The notes: generated by a model not told the origin, from the sequence alone. Counted from the first letter of the stretch, positions 26,732 to 36,265 are shown. The stretch: DNA of 64,000 nucleotides from Saccharospirillum alexandrii_A (GCF_043641555.1 NZ_JBHZRJ010000002.1:620001-684000); one strand, 5' to 3'. Numbers and translations: made by a program.

Positions 26732-27514
26732 TCAGCTTGCTGCTGCCGCCTTCGCTTTTGGCGGACGACCCGGGCCCGGCCGACGGCCACGCTTCTTCGG
26801 GCCCGGCTTTTGCTTCGCGGCTTCTTTCTTGGCAAGTGACTTGACCTTTGCCTTGATTTTGCGTGCCGCTGCCTTGCTCTTGGCTTCTTCTTTGGCGCGG
26901 AAAACCTTCAATTTTTTGGCATCCTTACGGACCCGTGCCTGACGCCACTTGGATTCAAATTTGGCGATTTCTTTCGCCAGATCTTCTTCCTGCTTGGCAG
27001 CCAGACTCATTTCGAATTCAGCCGCTTTCAGTTCAACCTTGGCTTTCAGCTCTTCAGCCTGGGCTTCGATTTCAGCAACTTTATGATCGAATTTGGCCGC
27101 TTTTACGGTCTGCTTCAATTTGGCAACGGCTTCTTTGGCTGCCTTTTCCTGGGCTGTGGCTGTATCCAGCGCACGCTTAGCGGCAGCAGACTTAACGGTT
27201 GCAACCTTGGTTTTAGCGGTGGCCTTTTTGGCTACAGCTGCATCCAGTTTCGCTTGCGCTTTCACCAGATCGGCTTCGGCTTTATCGAGTTTCTTGGCGG
27301 CTGACACAACGGCCGTATTTACTGCAGAGGCAGTAACCGTTGCTGCCGCACGAGGACGACCCGGCGCTTTCTTGGCCGCTGCTTTCTTGGCAGGTGCTTT
27401 TTTAGCAGTGGTTTTCTTGGCAGGTGTCTTACGTGCTACTGATTTTTTGGCAGTGCGTTTTGCACCGGGCTTTGGGCCACGCTTGGCGGCAGTTTTCTTT
27501 TTGGCAACAGCCAT
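26732..27514 (-). CDS. Histone H1-like Lys/Ala-rich DNA-binding protein
   Basis: This 260-residue protein is dominated by Lys, Ala and Pro. The N-terminal about 50 residues are AKK/PAKK-type repeats like eukaryotic H1 tails and bacterial AlgP/Hc1-like proteins. A long helical region (about 70-215) is rich in Ala, Lys and Glu and probably coiled-coil. The C-terminus carries AT-hook-like GRP motifs (KKRGRRPGPGRPPK), and another GRPR motif lies near residue 52. A role in nucleoid packing or gene control is inferred. The gene has its own terminator, and its leader contains a perfect 8-bp hairpin (27548-27567). Confidence 0.82.
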   Translation of the reverse strand: MAVAKKKTAAKRGPKPGAKRTAKKSVARKTPAKKTTAKKAPAKKAAAKKAPGRPRAAATVTASAVNTAVVSAAKKLDKAEADLVKAQAKLDAAVAKKATAKTKVATVKSAAAKRALDTATAQEKAAKEAVAKLKQTVKAAKFDHKVAEIEAQAEELKAKVELKAAEFEMSLAAKQEEDLAKEIAKFESKWRQARVRKDAKKLKVFRAKEEAKSKAAARKIKAKVKSLAKKEAAKQKPGPKKRGRRPGPGRPPKAKAAAAS

Positions 27515-28249
27515 GGGTATCTCCTTCTCATTTATTACTTTGGCATCTGGAATGAAAACTCATTCCAAAAGAGCAATTCAATAACGCTAATTTAGTCAGA
27601 TGCCCTTAAAGATGCAAACTATAATTTAACAAAAAGTGATATTAAGAACATTTTTTGCCGCATAATTTCGTAAAACTGCGAAAAACCATTTTAATCAGTC
27701 TTAATTTCATCGCCTGCTAATTCGAGAGCCGGTCCAATTTCACCTTTATGGATTGTCAGACTGAAGTATAAATTGAATAACTGACCGCATTATCCGATAA
27801 ACGTGAAGGTGTTATTCACGGATAAAAACCTAATCGAAACGCCGAAATTTATCGCATTGTCTTCCTTATAATTTGATTTACGCCAACGCCCAGCTTTCCA
27901 AGACCCGTCTATTTTCAGCTGATCGCAAACTGCCCTGCGAGAAGATGCCCGGGAGGCCATTCGAAGCTCAGGCCAATCAAAAAAAATAATCAGGCCATCG
28001 CTTTTGACATTACTTACTCCCGATAACGGCTCTATAACCCCGCCACAGACTCGAATTTTTCATCATTCCCGGTTAGTTACAAAGATACACAAAGAGTCTG
28101 ATCAGAACGATCAAGGCCTGCCCTGTGAGCATTCACTCACCCTGAGTTATCGACATCTTGTACACACCCTCTCCCCAGGGTTATGCATTGCCCGATGGTC
28201 AGTACCGGCGTAGCTTGACGGACCGTTGAGTTGAAACAGGAGGCTGTCA
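27515..28249. other. 735-base AT-rich intergenic region
   Basis: This is the longest gap in the window and is visibly richer in A+T than its surroundings. It holds the perfect hairpin TGGAATGA-AAAC-TCATTCCA at 27548-27567, in the 5' leader of the histone-like gene on the minus strand, and a second inverted repeat CGTGAA/TTCACG near 27800-27820. A 69-codon open frame at 28004-28213 has no ribosome-binding site or recognisable product and I do not call it. It probably contains the divergent promoters of the histone-like gene and the gene at 28250. Confidence 0.6.
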
Positions 28250-28579
28250 ATGACTGGTTACCATGCCGCGACAGAAGCGCCGGCGCCATCCCTCGTTTTT
28301 CTGCGCAGGCATCAGGTCGCCGATATGATCGTCAGCCTGGCTTTTAACGAGTGCGCGCAGCGCCGCATGCCGGAAATGAAAGGCCTGTTGATGGATGCAC
28401 TGCATGAATTGCCACCGGAATGCTTTATCGCGGATGACTGGTCAGACATTTTGGTTCAGGTCATCCAGGCCTTACTGGCCGAAGAACCTACACTGAATGC
28501 GCTATTGATGCCGACGGCATTAAAGGCGGCTATATTTCAGTTGAATCAGCGACTGTGTAAGGCCCATCCGGGTCACTGA
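28250..28579 (+). CDS. Hypothetical protein
   Basis: This 109-residue, mostly helical protein is not recognised. AGGAGG lies seven bases before the ATG, a strong ribosome-binding site that supports translation. The sequence contains SLAFNECAQRRMPEMKGLLM and a Leu-rich C-terminal half. Its stop overlaps the end of the converging gene by a few bases. Confidence 0.65.
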   Translation: MTGYHAATEAPAPSLVFLRRHQVADMIVSLAFNECAQRRMPEMKGLLMDALHELPPECFIADDWSDILVQVIQALLAEEPTLNALLMPTALKAAIFQLNQRLCKAHPGH

Positions 28580-29208
28580 ACCGGAAATGCGTCCAGTTCA
28601 TTCAATATCCAGCCCTGCTCCACCGGATCCCATACCAGTTCAGCCGATCCCGGTATGGGCGTTTCTGTACTCGCTTTTATACGGTTAAGGCGTGCGTCGT
28701 TATCAAATACCGGAGCCCATACCCACTCGGCGAGGTTATCCACTTGCCAGGTAAAACTGATCCGCGCCTGAGTATCGCCACCGGGTTGCGGGTCGAGCGT
28801 TATTTCACCCAGGCGAAGTAGCTCGGACTCGCCATATCGAATGGTCGGCTGCAACACCCCGGCTACCGGTAAATATTGCACGCCTGCCGTATTGCGCGTT
28901 ACCCACCCCTGAGTGGTTAATTCCCGCTGTTCAGCGACAACGGCTTCACGCTGCAATAAGCCCTCGGCAACCAGAACATCCAGCTGCTGTCGCAACCCTT
29001 GTGGGTCGGTATCTAGAATCACATACGGCAGATCGGGCACACTGACGGTCAGTGCCTGCCGGTTCAGGACCGGCTGAATCAACTCGGATGCGAGCAGACG
29101 CAATTGTTGGCTGGCGTGGCCGACGGTACCGTAGCCGTGGCCAATAACGGGCATCACACCCAATGCCAGCAAAAAGGCAATGCCCGCTAATTTGCTCAGT
29201 TTGACCAT
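28573..29208 (-). CDS. Hypothetical secreted protein
   Basis: This 211-residue protein starts with a clear signal peptide (MVKLSKLAGIAFLLALGVMP) and a likely cleavage site near residue 25. The mature part is rich in beta-strand-type segments with a conserved-looking WVWAPVFDNDARLNRIKAS near the C-terminus. I do not recognise a family; it may be periplasmic or surface-exposed. It converges on the gene at 28250. Confidence 0.7.
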   Translation of the reverse strand: MVKLSKLAGIAFLLALGVMPVIGHGYGTVGHASQQLRLLASELIQPVLNRQALTVSVPDLPYVILDTDPQGLRQQLDVLVAEGLLQREAVVAEQRELTTQGWVTRNTAGVQYLPVAGVLQPTIRYGESELLRLGEITLDPQPGGDTQARISFTWQVDNLAEWVWAPVFDNDARLNRIKASTETPIPGSAELVWDPVEQGWILNELDAFPVQ

Positions 29209-29403
29209 GTATCCACCCTGTTATGACACAACCGGCAATGGTGCGCCCTGCGAAATATGTCGGTTGGTAGTTAAAAAGCTTAAGTTTAGAACGCATTAAT
29301 TCTATATAAAGCCAGCGAAACCTGATGCAGTCACTATACTTCTAATACTGTTGGTAGCAGCAGTATGGTGACTACTCCTATGTGGGCCCAGCCCCATGTT
29401 TAT

Positions 29404-29433
29404 ACGGACATCTTCCCCGGTGTCCGTTTTTTT
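29404..29433 (+). terminator. Orphan intrinsic terminator, possible end of a small RNA
   Basis: ACGGACA-N10-TGTCCGT followed by seven T residues forms a classic terminator on the plus strand, but no gene precedes it on that strand; the nearest upstream gene, at 28573-29208, points the other way. Upstream, TATACT at 29335-29340 could be a -10 element, and an ATGTGGG/CCCCAT hairpin lies at 29380-29397. A roughly 85-base untranslated RNA, or an attenuated leader of rsmC, would fit. The rest of the 350-base gap shows nothing else. Confidence 0.5.
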
Positions 29434-29558
29434 ACGCCTACCTTGTGCGACCAACATAGCAATCTCCGCGCCCTTCACCAATCAAACCGACCGTCAATGA
29501 GCCTGTCCCTGGCTATCACTAGTTTGCTAAACTCTGCGTTTTTAAGGACCGATCACTT

Positions 29559-30545
29559 ATGCAACCAAGCTGGCAACTGCTTGAACGTCACCAGACTCAC
29601 TTCTCAGCGCTCAACATTCTCTGGCTGGATGCGCCTGAAGGCAACGGACTGATCAAAACGACCGATCAGGCAGTTTGTCTGGACCGCAGTGTGTTCAACA
29701 CACCCGGGTTGAATACCTTGGCGGCCGACGATGACTGGCCGGCACAGACAAATGGGATTGTTCTGTTCTATCCCAAAGCCAAGGAACGCCTGGCCTGGTG
29801 GCTGCACCGGATCGTCAGTTTCGTGCAGCAGCATCCTCATTGTCAGGTCTGGGTGGTCGGTGAGAACAAGGGTGGCATAAAAAGCCTGCCCAAGCGCGTA
29901 CTCGACTGGGCGGAAACCGAAAAATGGGACAGCGCCCGGCATTGCGTGCTGCATCAATTGCACATCGCACCCGAGGCCACCTTGCCAGAGGCGCCTAACT
30001 GGACTGAATTTGACTATCAGGGCCAGCTGTTGCAAGCCGCTCCCGGGGTATTCAGCCAAAACCGCCTCGACAAAGGCACCGACTTATTGCTGAGTGTTCT
30101 GCCCGTCATGAAGGGCCACTGTCTGGATTTTGGCTGTGGCAGCGGTGTCATTGCCCAGGCGTTGCTGGGACGCTCTGAGCATGTCACCGTCACGGCCCTG
30201 GATATCGACTGGCTGGCGGTTCGTTCTACCGAGCAAAACCTGGCCAGGGTGGCGACCGACGATCGCTACCGGGTGGTTTGGTCGGATGGGCTGGCACAAC
30301 TGGATCGCACCCGCTTCAACGCCATCATCACCAACCCACCCTTCCATACCGGCATTCGCACGCACTACGAAGCCAGTGAAGCGTTATTCAGGGCCAGTGC
30401 CGACTGGCTGGTATCCGGTGGTACCCTCTGGTGGGTTGCCAACGAGTTTCTGGATTACCAGTCGTGCTTGCCAGCGACGGTAGGAATGGTTGAAGAGATG
30501 GCCCACGGGCGCGGGTTCAAGGTGTACCGGGCGAAACGCAAGTAG
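29559..30545 (+). CDS. rsmC: 16S rRNA (guanine1207-N2)-methyltransferase
   Basis: This 328-residue protein matches RsmC, a two-domain methyltransferase in which the N-terminal half is a degenerate copy of the C-terminal catalytic half. Catalytic motifs are LDFGCGSGVIAQAL (motif I, about residue 190) and IITNPPFHTG (motif IV, NPPF). It methylates G1207 of 16S rRNA. RlmG has a similar build and is the main alternative, but length and motif wording favour RsmC. Confidence 0.88.
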   Translation: MQPSWQLLERHQTHFSALNILWLDAPEGNGLIKTTDQAVCLDRSVFNTPGLNTLAADDDWPAQTNGIVLFYPKAKERLAWWLHRIVSFVQQHPHCQVWVVGENKGGIKSLPKRVLDWAETEKWDSARHCVLHQLHIAPEATLPEAPNWTEFDYQGQLLQAAPGVFSQNRLDKGTDLLLSVLPVMKGHCLDFGCGSGVIAQALLGRSEHVTVTALDIDWLAVRSTEQNLARVATDDRYRVVWSDGLAQLDRTRFNAIITNPPFHTGIRTHYEASEALFRASADWLVSGGTLWWVANEFLDYQSCLPATVGMVEEMAHGRGFKVYRAKRK

Positions 30546-30557
30546 CCTGGCGCCGGG

Positions 30558-31271
30558 TCAGTGCTTGAACACCTCCCCCACAAACAAATAGCCTTTGCTA
30601 CGCACTGTTTTGATGCGACGGGGGTGTTCCGGATCATCCCCGACTTTGGGGCGAATGCGCGATACGCGCACGTCTACCGACCGGTCCTGACCGTCGTATT
30701 CAATGCCACGCAAGCGGTTGAATATTTCTTCACGCGTTAGAATCTGCCCCGCGTGACTGGACAGCAGCCACAGCAAGTCGAACTCGGCACTGGTCAGGTC
30801 GATGGTGGAGCTGCCCAGCCAGGCTTCACGCATGGTGTTGTCGATGATCAGGTCGCCGAACTGAAGTCGCTCGGTCTTGGCGGGTATCTCGGCTGCACGG
30901 GCACGATCCGAGCGCCGCATCAGGGCCTGGCAACGCGCCAGAATAAGCCGATGTGAGGCCGACTTTAACAGGTAATCATCGGCACCCAGGTCAAGCCCCA
31001 GTACCTGATCGAGTTCATCCGCCGTGTCGTTTAACAGGATAATGCCGCCTTTGAACTCCTTGCGGCTCAGCTTGCACACAGTGAGGCCGCTATCCCCATG
31101 CAAATCGACTTCGATCAGCACCACACTGGGCTGCTCGTCCCGTATACGGCGCAAGGCGACAGATGAATCGGATTCCACATCAACATCGTATTCATTGCTC
31201 GCAAGGTAATCCCTCAGCTTGCGCGCATAGTCGAGATTGTCGTCAACAATTAACAAACGCTGTTTTTGCAT
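30558..31271 (-). CDS. OmpR-family response regulator with atypical receiver domain
   Basis: This 237-residue protein has an N-terminal receiver domain (1-120) and a C-terminal winged-helix DNA-binding domain (about 140-235, ending RRIKTVRSKGYLFV). Alignment by motif shows D10-D11 and K103 retained, but the phosphoacceptor Asp is Glu54 (VLIEVDLHG), the conserved Thr/Ser is Asn81 (ILLND) and the Pro after Lys is Ser. Such changes suggest a phosphorylation-independent, possibly constitutively active-like, regulator. No histidine kinase is adjacent, which fits. ATG at 31271 is preferred over the in-frame GTG seven codons upstream. Confidence 0.88.
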   Translation of the reverse strand: MQKQRLLIVDDNLDYARKLRDYLASNEYDVDVESDSSVALRRIRDEQPSVVLIEVDLHGDSGLTVCKLSRKEFKGGIILLNDTADELDQVLGLDLGADDYLLKSASHRLILARCQALMRRSDRARAAEIPAKTERLQFGDLIIDNTMREAWLGSSTIDLTSAEFDLLWLLSSHAGQILTREEIFNRLRGIEYDGQDRSVDVRVSRIRPKVGDDPEHPRRIKTVRSKGYLFVGEVFKH

Positions 31272-31447
31272 GATTTTAGCCCGGTATCCCACAGCACTGA
31301 CTCCGTCAGGCTGATATTAGGTGCCAGCCTCGTCCGGTGCCTTCAACTGCCTCCGGCGAGGACTCGGCCTGTCACTCCCCCTACTTTAGACTCTATTTCC
31401 AGTTTTGCAGCAAATTAAATGGTCATCACTGGTTTGGCAAGCCGTTC

Positions 31448-32077
31448 TCAGCGCGTCCCGAATATCTTGTCACCCGCGTCGCCCAAGCCAGGAATAATAT
31501 AGCCCTGATCGTTCAGGCGGTCATCTACCGAGGCCACATAGAGATCGATATCCGGATGAACCTTCAACACGGCCTCGATACCTTCCGGGGCGGCGACCAG
31601 GAACAGGCCCATAATCCGCTTGCACCCTTTGGCTTTCAATAATTCAATCGTGGCAATCAGAGTGCCCCCGGTTGCTAGCATGGGGTCAACAATCAATGCT
31701 GTCCGGTCTTCGACATCTTCGATGACCTTATCGAAATACGGCACCGGTTCCAGCGTTTCTTCATCCCGGTATAACCCGACAACACTGACCTTGGCATTGG
31801 GAATAAGCTGCATTACGCCATCGAGCATGCCAAGCCCGGCCCGCAAAATGGGCACCACGGTAATCTTTTTACCCTTAATCCGCTGCACCTTCAGGGGCGC
31901 CCCGGTCCAGCTTTCGATTTCGACGGTTTCGGTTTCAAGCTCCCGCCCCGCTTCATAGGTCAGCAAATTGCCAACCTCACCAGCCAGTTCCCGGAAATGC
32001 TTGGTACTGATGCCCGCTTCGCGCATCAAACCCAGTTTATGCTGAATCAGTGGGTGTGTAATTTCATGTATTGCCAT
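31448..32077 (-). CDS. upp: Uracil phosphoribosyltransferase
   Basis: This 209-residue enzyme converts uracil and PRPP to UMP in pyrimidine salvage. The PRPP-binding loop ALIVDPMLATGGTL lies at about residues 127-140 and the uracil-binding C-terminal region DQGYIIPGLGDAGDKIFGT is intact. Length is exact for the family. No uracil permease gene is adjacent. Two hairpin repeats lie directly upstream. Confidence 0.97.
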   Translation of the reverse strand: MAIHEITHPLIQHKLGLMREAGISTKHFRELAGEVGNLLTYEAGRELETETVEIESWTGAPLKVQRIKGKKITVVPILRAGLGMLDGVMQLIPNAKVSVVGLYRDEETLEPVPYFDKVIEDVEDRTALIVDPMLATGGTLIATIELLKAKGCKRIMGLFLVAAPEGIEAVLKVHPDIDLYVASVDDRLNDQGYIIPGLGDAGDKIFGTR

Positions 32078-32136
32078 TTATATTTCCTTAGCCGCCTATT
32101 GCTGCAACCCGTTAAACCGCTGAACTGTATAGTAGT

Positions 32137-32316
32137 CAAACTTCGGAGTTCAAATTGGCTGCATAGCCTTGAACCCGCGCCGGATAGCAGGGCTGCTCCT
32201 GCGGGGGCGCTGTGAATACGTCCATGTAAGCTTAACTTCGGCATCCATGCCTCAGATACCCCCGCAGAAGCAGCCCTGCCACCCGTCGCTAGTCTATTGC
32301 AAACCTCGAAACTCAA
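32137..32316. repeat. Palindromic intergenic element copy 7 (orientation A, diverged core)
   Basis: P1 arms are 32187-32207 (GCAGGGCTGCTCCTGCGGGG plus one G) and 32259-32279, with 20 of 21 pairs. Outer arms are AAACTTCGGAGTTC (32138-32151) and AAACCTCGAAACTCAAG. The core is the most diverged of the family, but P2 still forms GGCAT-CC-ATGCC with the shared apical CATCCATG. Together with copy 8 it fills the 556-base gap between upp and mksB. Confidence 0.8.
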
Positions 32317-32365
32317 GTAAGCAGTATGGCAGATCCAACCGATTGGGCGCCGTAGTTTGTTGCCT

Positions 32366-32629
32366 CAGGTTTCGGCTCCCACAGGGCGAGCGACGGATGC
32401 CGGTGATGCCTTTGCGGGGAAGCCCGCAGCAGGGACTAAAACGCCAGGAGCGTTTTAGCATGAGCGCAGCGAGCCCGAAGGGTGAATCCCATGGATGGGA
32501 TTCATATCCTGCGGTCTAGGCCCGAGACGTCGGACCGCCATGGACAGATTCGCGCCGACCCCGCAAAGGCATCACCGGTGTCCGTCGCGGGCGATAGCCA
32601 CTTGGGAAACCTTAACTCCGAAACTTGCC
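32366..32629. repeat. Palindromic intergenic element copy 8 (orientation B, extended P2 loop)
   Basis: P1 arms are 32400-32419 (CCGGTGATGCCTTTGCGGGG) and 32559-32578, perfectly complementary, and the stem continues outward through GCGACGGA (left) and TCCGTCGC (right). The P2 loop holds the extra module (CTAAAACGC-CAGGA-GCGTTTTAG and GAATCCC-ATGGAT-GGGATTC) and P3 is the long form. It ends five bases before the mksB stop codon, so the mksFEB transcript probably runs into it. Confidence 0.88.
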
Positions 32630-32633
32630 TTAT

Positions 32634-35600
32634 TTATTCAATATCTGCCATGAAATCCAGTTCGGCCTGTTGCCGAATCACCTTGCGGTGGTTCGCCCAG
32701 AGTGTCCGGATTTTATCCTGATTGCATTTTTGCCGGTCGACCAGAACGCGGGTGTTCAATTGCCCGACCCGATTGCCCTGGGCCAGCGGTACCTTGGAGA
32801 ATACAAACTGATTGGAAATCATGTCCATAAAGGGGCCGGATTTACTGGTCGGCATGATGAACAATAATTGCAATCCGAGTGATTCTGTCAGGTAGCGGAT
32901 GACCTCTTTGGACCGGGTTTCATCCATTTTGGAGAAGGCTTCATCCACCAGTACCATGCGCAGGTGCGAATCACCTTCGTTAAAGCGGAAGGCCGAGGTG
33001 ATCGCCGCCGAACGTATAATATAGGCCGGGGTTTCCAGCTGACCGCCCGAGCCGGTGCCATACTGGCTCAGCGCGATCGGTTGCTTGCCTTCTGGCTGCT
33101 TATAGATTTCGTAATTGCGGTAATTACGGTAATCGGATATTCGCTCCAGCTCGCGCAGGGCCCGTTGCTCATCGTCATCGAGCAACATCTCCATCAACTG
33201 GTCGCGGACCTGGGCTGAACGAGTGCTCAATTCGGTATCGAACAGGGTTTGTCCTTCGCCGAGCGACGGGCTTTTGATTACTTCATCGAAGAAATGCCAG
33301 TACTCCCGGTATTCCGGCACCCAGTCCCAATCGAACCAGTAACGTTCGCGGTCGGCGCCAAACCGGTGGTGTTCAAGCTCGGCGTTCAGATCTTCCAGTA
33401 CCCGCTTACCATCATTGATCGATTGATAAATGGCGTGGCACAAGTTGGTGACAAAGGCATTGTTGAAGCTGTCTTTGAGCGCACCCAGGTTGTCGACTTT
33501 TTCGACCAGAATGTTGTTCTTCAGGCGGTTATGCACCTGATCGACCTGGCGGCGAAGCGACACGATGCCCTTGAAGAAATCGGCGCTGTGCAATTCGCTG
33601 TAGTTCAGGTCCAGTGCGATGGCATCCTGTGGCTGACAATCCTGGTTGTGATCCTTAAGCAACTGTTCCAATTCGTGTGCGCGGGCATTGAGCTCACTTT
33701 CCAGCGATTTGCGCAGGTTTTCCTGGGTATCGGCATCGGCGGTCTCGGCCGCTGCATCGGCTTCTTCGAGCCGTGCTTCGACATCGAATTCAGGCCACAC
33801 ACTGACCAGATCGCGCAGGTAATTTTCCTTGCGCTCGCTGTGCAATTCCGTGGTTTCCTGCTGATCACTGAGGGCCTTGCACTGGCGCGACAGGGTCTCG
33901 ATGCGCTCGCCCAAACTGCCCTTGCGTTCGATCAATTCACGAATGCGCGCATCCAGTGCTTTCAGCTGTTCACTGACTTCTCGGTATTCGTCCTCCAGGC
34001 CCTGGGCGTCGCTCAGATCCAGTGAGGCCAGCGCCTGCTCGGCCATGCGCAAGGCGCGCTGGGCTTCGAGCATGTCACGCATTAAATCGGCATGGTTCAG
34101 ATGCGCCAGTTGGTTCACCGCCTGGTAGAGCGCGCTGACTTCCTGCACCTGGGTTTGCCAGTCGTTGGCCTGCTGAGCCAGGGTCATCAGTTCGTCTTTC
34201 TTGGCGGCCATAGCGCGCTCGCGCGCACCCTGCCCGAACACCAGGTCCGAGACAGGCATGTCACAGCGGTACATCGCGTAGGCGCCGCTGCCGAGGCCCT
34301 GATGCGTCACCCCGCGACGGGTCTTTTTCAACGCCTCGGCGTCTTCGCATTGCTCAACCAGGCCGTAGCTTGCGGTTAAGTAGGCGCGCGCTACGGAATG
34401 ATCGAATTCCATCAGGTGCACCACCGAATTGGCGGGCAAGGTGACCCGCTCGGCATCCTGACGGGCCTTGCTGCCCTGAATGACCCGGGCGCGGTTATCC
34501 TTGGGCAGGTTGCGCACAATTTGAATGGCGTCCGCCTCGTATTTGGCTTCTACCAGAATCGCGAAACGGGCACCGCCAATATAACCTTCCAGTGCCGACT
34601 GCCATTTCGGGTCGCGAATCTCAACGTGGTCGCACAGCACACGCGGGTCGGCCTGGGGCAGTTCCCGGCGAATCGCTTCCAGCGCGGTGCGCACGTGATA
34701 GGGGTAGTTCAGTTGCTGGCCTTCGAGGCTATCGATGTCCTGCTGCTTGCGGCTGATCGACTGGCGGATCTGGGCGAGTTTCTGTTCCCGCCGGTCCTGC
34801 ACGCGCTGTAACTGATCGCGCAGACTGACACCCGTACTCGACCAGCCATCGCTAAACCAGGCTTCACGCCACTGGTTCATCAGGCTTTGCTGGGCAATGA
34901 CATCGTCCAGATGCTGCTCCAGCGGCGACAAGTCAATCCAGTCGCGGTTCATCAGACTGCGAAAGTCGACGGGGCTGTCCGACTGTTGCATCACCGACTT
35001 GCTCAGTTGCCCGAGTTGTTTGCCAGCCAGCTCCGGAAGCTCGGTCGCCAGGCTGGTTTTCAACAGGCTTTGCTGTATCTGGGCGCTGGCTTTCAGGCTG
35101 CGTTGCAGAGCGTCGTCTTGCTTCAACAAGGGGGTTGCCAGTTGCGTCAGGGTTTTCTTGCACTGCTCGGCCTGGGTTTCAAACTTGTCTTTGTCCTGCA
35201 GCGCGCCCACGCCCCGACGCTGCGCTTCCAGCGACACCAGCTGCTCGTGTGACTGGTCCCGGCGCTGCTCGGCAACATCCAGATCAGACTGCACGGTATC
35301 GCGTTGCTGCAACAGGTTTTGCTGTTCCTGCTTGGCGGTCAGGTAGCGTTTCTGGTCATTCACAAAACGGGATTTAGCAGCGATGTAATCGGCCAGGTTG
35401 TAGTCGAGCCACTGGTCGATGTAGCGGTCACTGTGGGCCCGCGACGTGGTCAGGCGGTCGATGGTATTTTTCAGTCGGTTGGCTTCGGCTTCCATGCCGC
35501 TGATGGTTTTCATCAGGTCGGACACAGTGCGAATGGCTTCTCCCAAATCCTTCTGTTCTAGAATTTCCTGGGCTACAAAGGCGTTGATGCCTTTCACTGG

Positions 35601-36263
35601 TTTGTAGGCCATAAACCGGGAGAAAGCGCGTGCGGCGTTCATCGCTTCGCGTTCACTGACGGCATCGTTACGGCCGCGAATGGCAGCGTAAAAACGGCGC
35701 AGATATTGTTTTTTAGTGTCGTACTTTTCTATCGATACGGTCTGGGCTTTTAAGCGGCCAACCAGGGCATCCAGCTTAACCACGCTGCGGCCCGTATCGC
35801 CTTCGATGACGAAATCTGACTGGCTCAATTGCTCGCCCGGAGCAATCATATAGCTGATGTCGCCCAGCCGGGCGATCGGCTGACTGCCGGCTTTGTCGAG
35901 AAAGGCACTGGCACCGATAATGGCGGTAAAAGGCTCGGCCGGCTCACCCTCTGTGGGGTGAAACACGGCGGCCAGGTAGCCGACGGCACCATCCGGACGC
36001 GCGTAGGAGCCGTCATCACAACCCAGCACATAAGAGGCCAGCGTGCGTACCTGTTTGCCGCGGCCGCGCTGCGTCGCCTCGTCTTGCCCCGGGTTGAAAT
36101 GAAACAGTGTATCGTGCGCGGCGGTCATGATGGTTTGCAGCGCATCGGCGGCGGTGGTTTTGCCGGAACCGTTACCACCACTGAGCAGGTTGATAGGCCC
36201 GAAATCGAATTCCAGCAGCGGAATATTGCCCCAGTTTACGTAGATGAATTTTTTTAAAAACAT
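32634..36263 (-). CDS. mksB: MksB/JetC-type SMC-like ATPase of a condensin complex
   Basis: This 1209-residue protein has SMC-like layout: Walker A GGNGSGKTT at 29-37, long coiled-coil arms (about 220-480 and 690-880) around a hinge-like middle, and a C-terminal head with the signature QYGTGSGGQ and Walker B MVLVDEAFSKMDE about 105 residues from the end. It belongs to the MukB-like MksB/JetC group. In condensins the complex organises the chromosome; in Wadjet it recognises and helps cut plasmids. It is the last gene of mksF-mksE-mksB, two bases behind mksE. Confidence 0.88.
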   Translation of the reverse strand: MFLKKFIYVNWGNIPLLEFDFGPINLLSGGNGSGKTTAADALQTIMTAAHDTLFHFNPGQDEATQRGRGKQVRTLASYVLGCDDGSYARPDGAVGYLAAVFHPTEGEPAEPFTAIIGASAFLDKAGSQPIARLGDISYMIAPGEQLSQSDFVIEGDTGRSVVKLDALVGRLKAQTVSIEKYDTKKQYLRRFYAAIRGRNDAVSEREAMNAARAFSRFMAYKPVKGINAFVAQEILEQKDLGEAIRTVSDLMKTISGMEAEANRLKNTIDRLTTSRAHSDRYIDQWLDYNLADYIAAKSRFVNDQKRYLTAKQEQQNLLQQRDTVQSDLDVAEQRRDQSHEQLVSLEAQRRGVGALQDKDKFETQAEQCKKTLTQLATPLLKQDDALQRSLKASAQIQQSLLKTSLATELPELAGKQLGQLSKSVMQQSDSPVDFRSLMNRDWIDLSPLEQHLDDVIAQQSLMNQWREAWFSDGWSSTGVSLRDQLQRVQDRREQKLAQIRQSISRKQQDIDSLEGQQLNYPYHVRTALEAIRRELPQADPRVLCDHVEIRDPKWQSALEGYIGGARFAILVEAKYEADAIQIVRNLPKDNRARVIQGSKARQDAERVTLPANSVVHLMEFDHSVARAYLTASYGLVEQCEDAEALKKTRRGVTHQGLGSGAYAMYRCDMPVSDLVFGQGARERAMAAKKDELMTLAQQANDWQTQVQEVSALYQAVNQLAHLNHADLMRDMLEAQRALRMAEQALASLDLSDAQGLEDEYREVSEQLKALDARIRELIERKGSLGERIETLSRQCKALSDQQETTELHSERKENYLRDLVSVWPEFDVEARLEEADAAAETADADTQENLRKSLESELNARAHELEQLLKDHNQDCQPQDAIALDLNYSELHSADFFKGIVSLRRQVDQVHNRLKNNILVEKVDNLGALKDSFNNAFVTNLCHAIYQSINDGKRVLEDLNAELEHHRFGADRERYWFDWDWVPEYREYWHFFDEVIKSPSLGEGQTLFDTELSTRSAQVRDQLMEMLLDDDEQRALRELERISDYRNYRNYEIYKQPEGKQPIALSQYGTGSGGQLETPAYIIRSAAITSAFRFNEGDSHLRMVLVDEAFSKMDETRSKEVIRYLTESLGLQLLFIMPTSKSGPFMDMISNQFVFSKVPLAQGNRVGQLNTRVLVDRQKCNQDKIRTLWANHRKVIRQQAELDFMADIE

Positions 36264-36265
36264 GG

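Noticed and set aside
28004..28213. A 69-codon frame in the AT-rich gap
   Set aside because: It has no ribosome-binding site, no recognisable product and a composition like the surrounding non-coding DNA.
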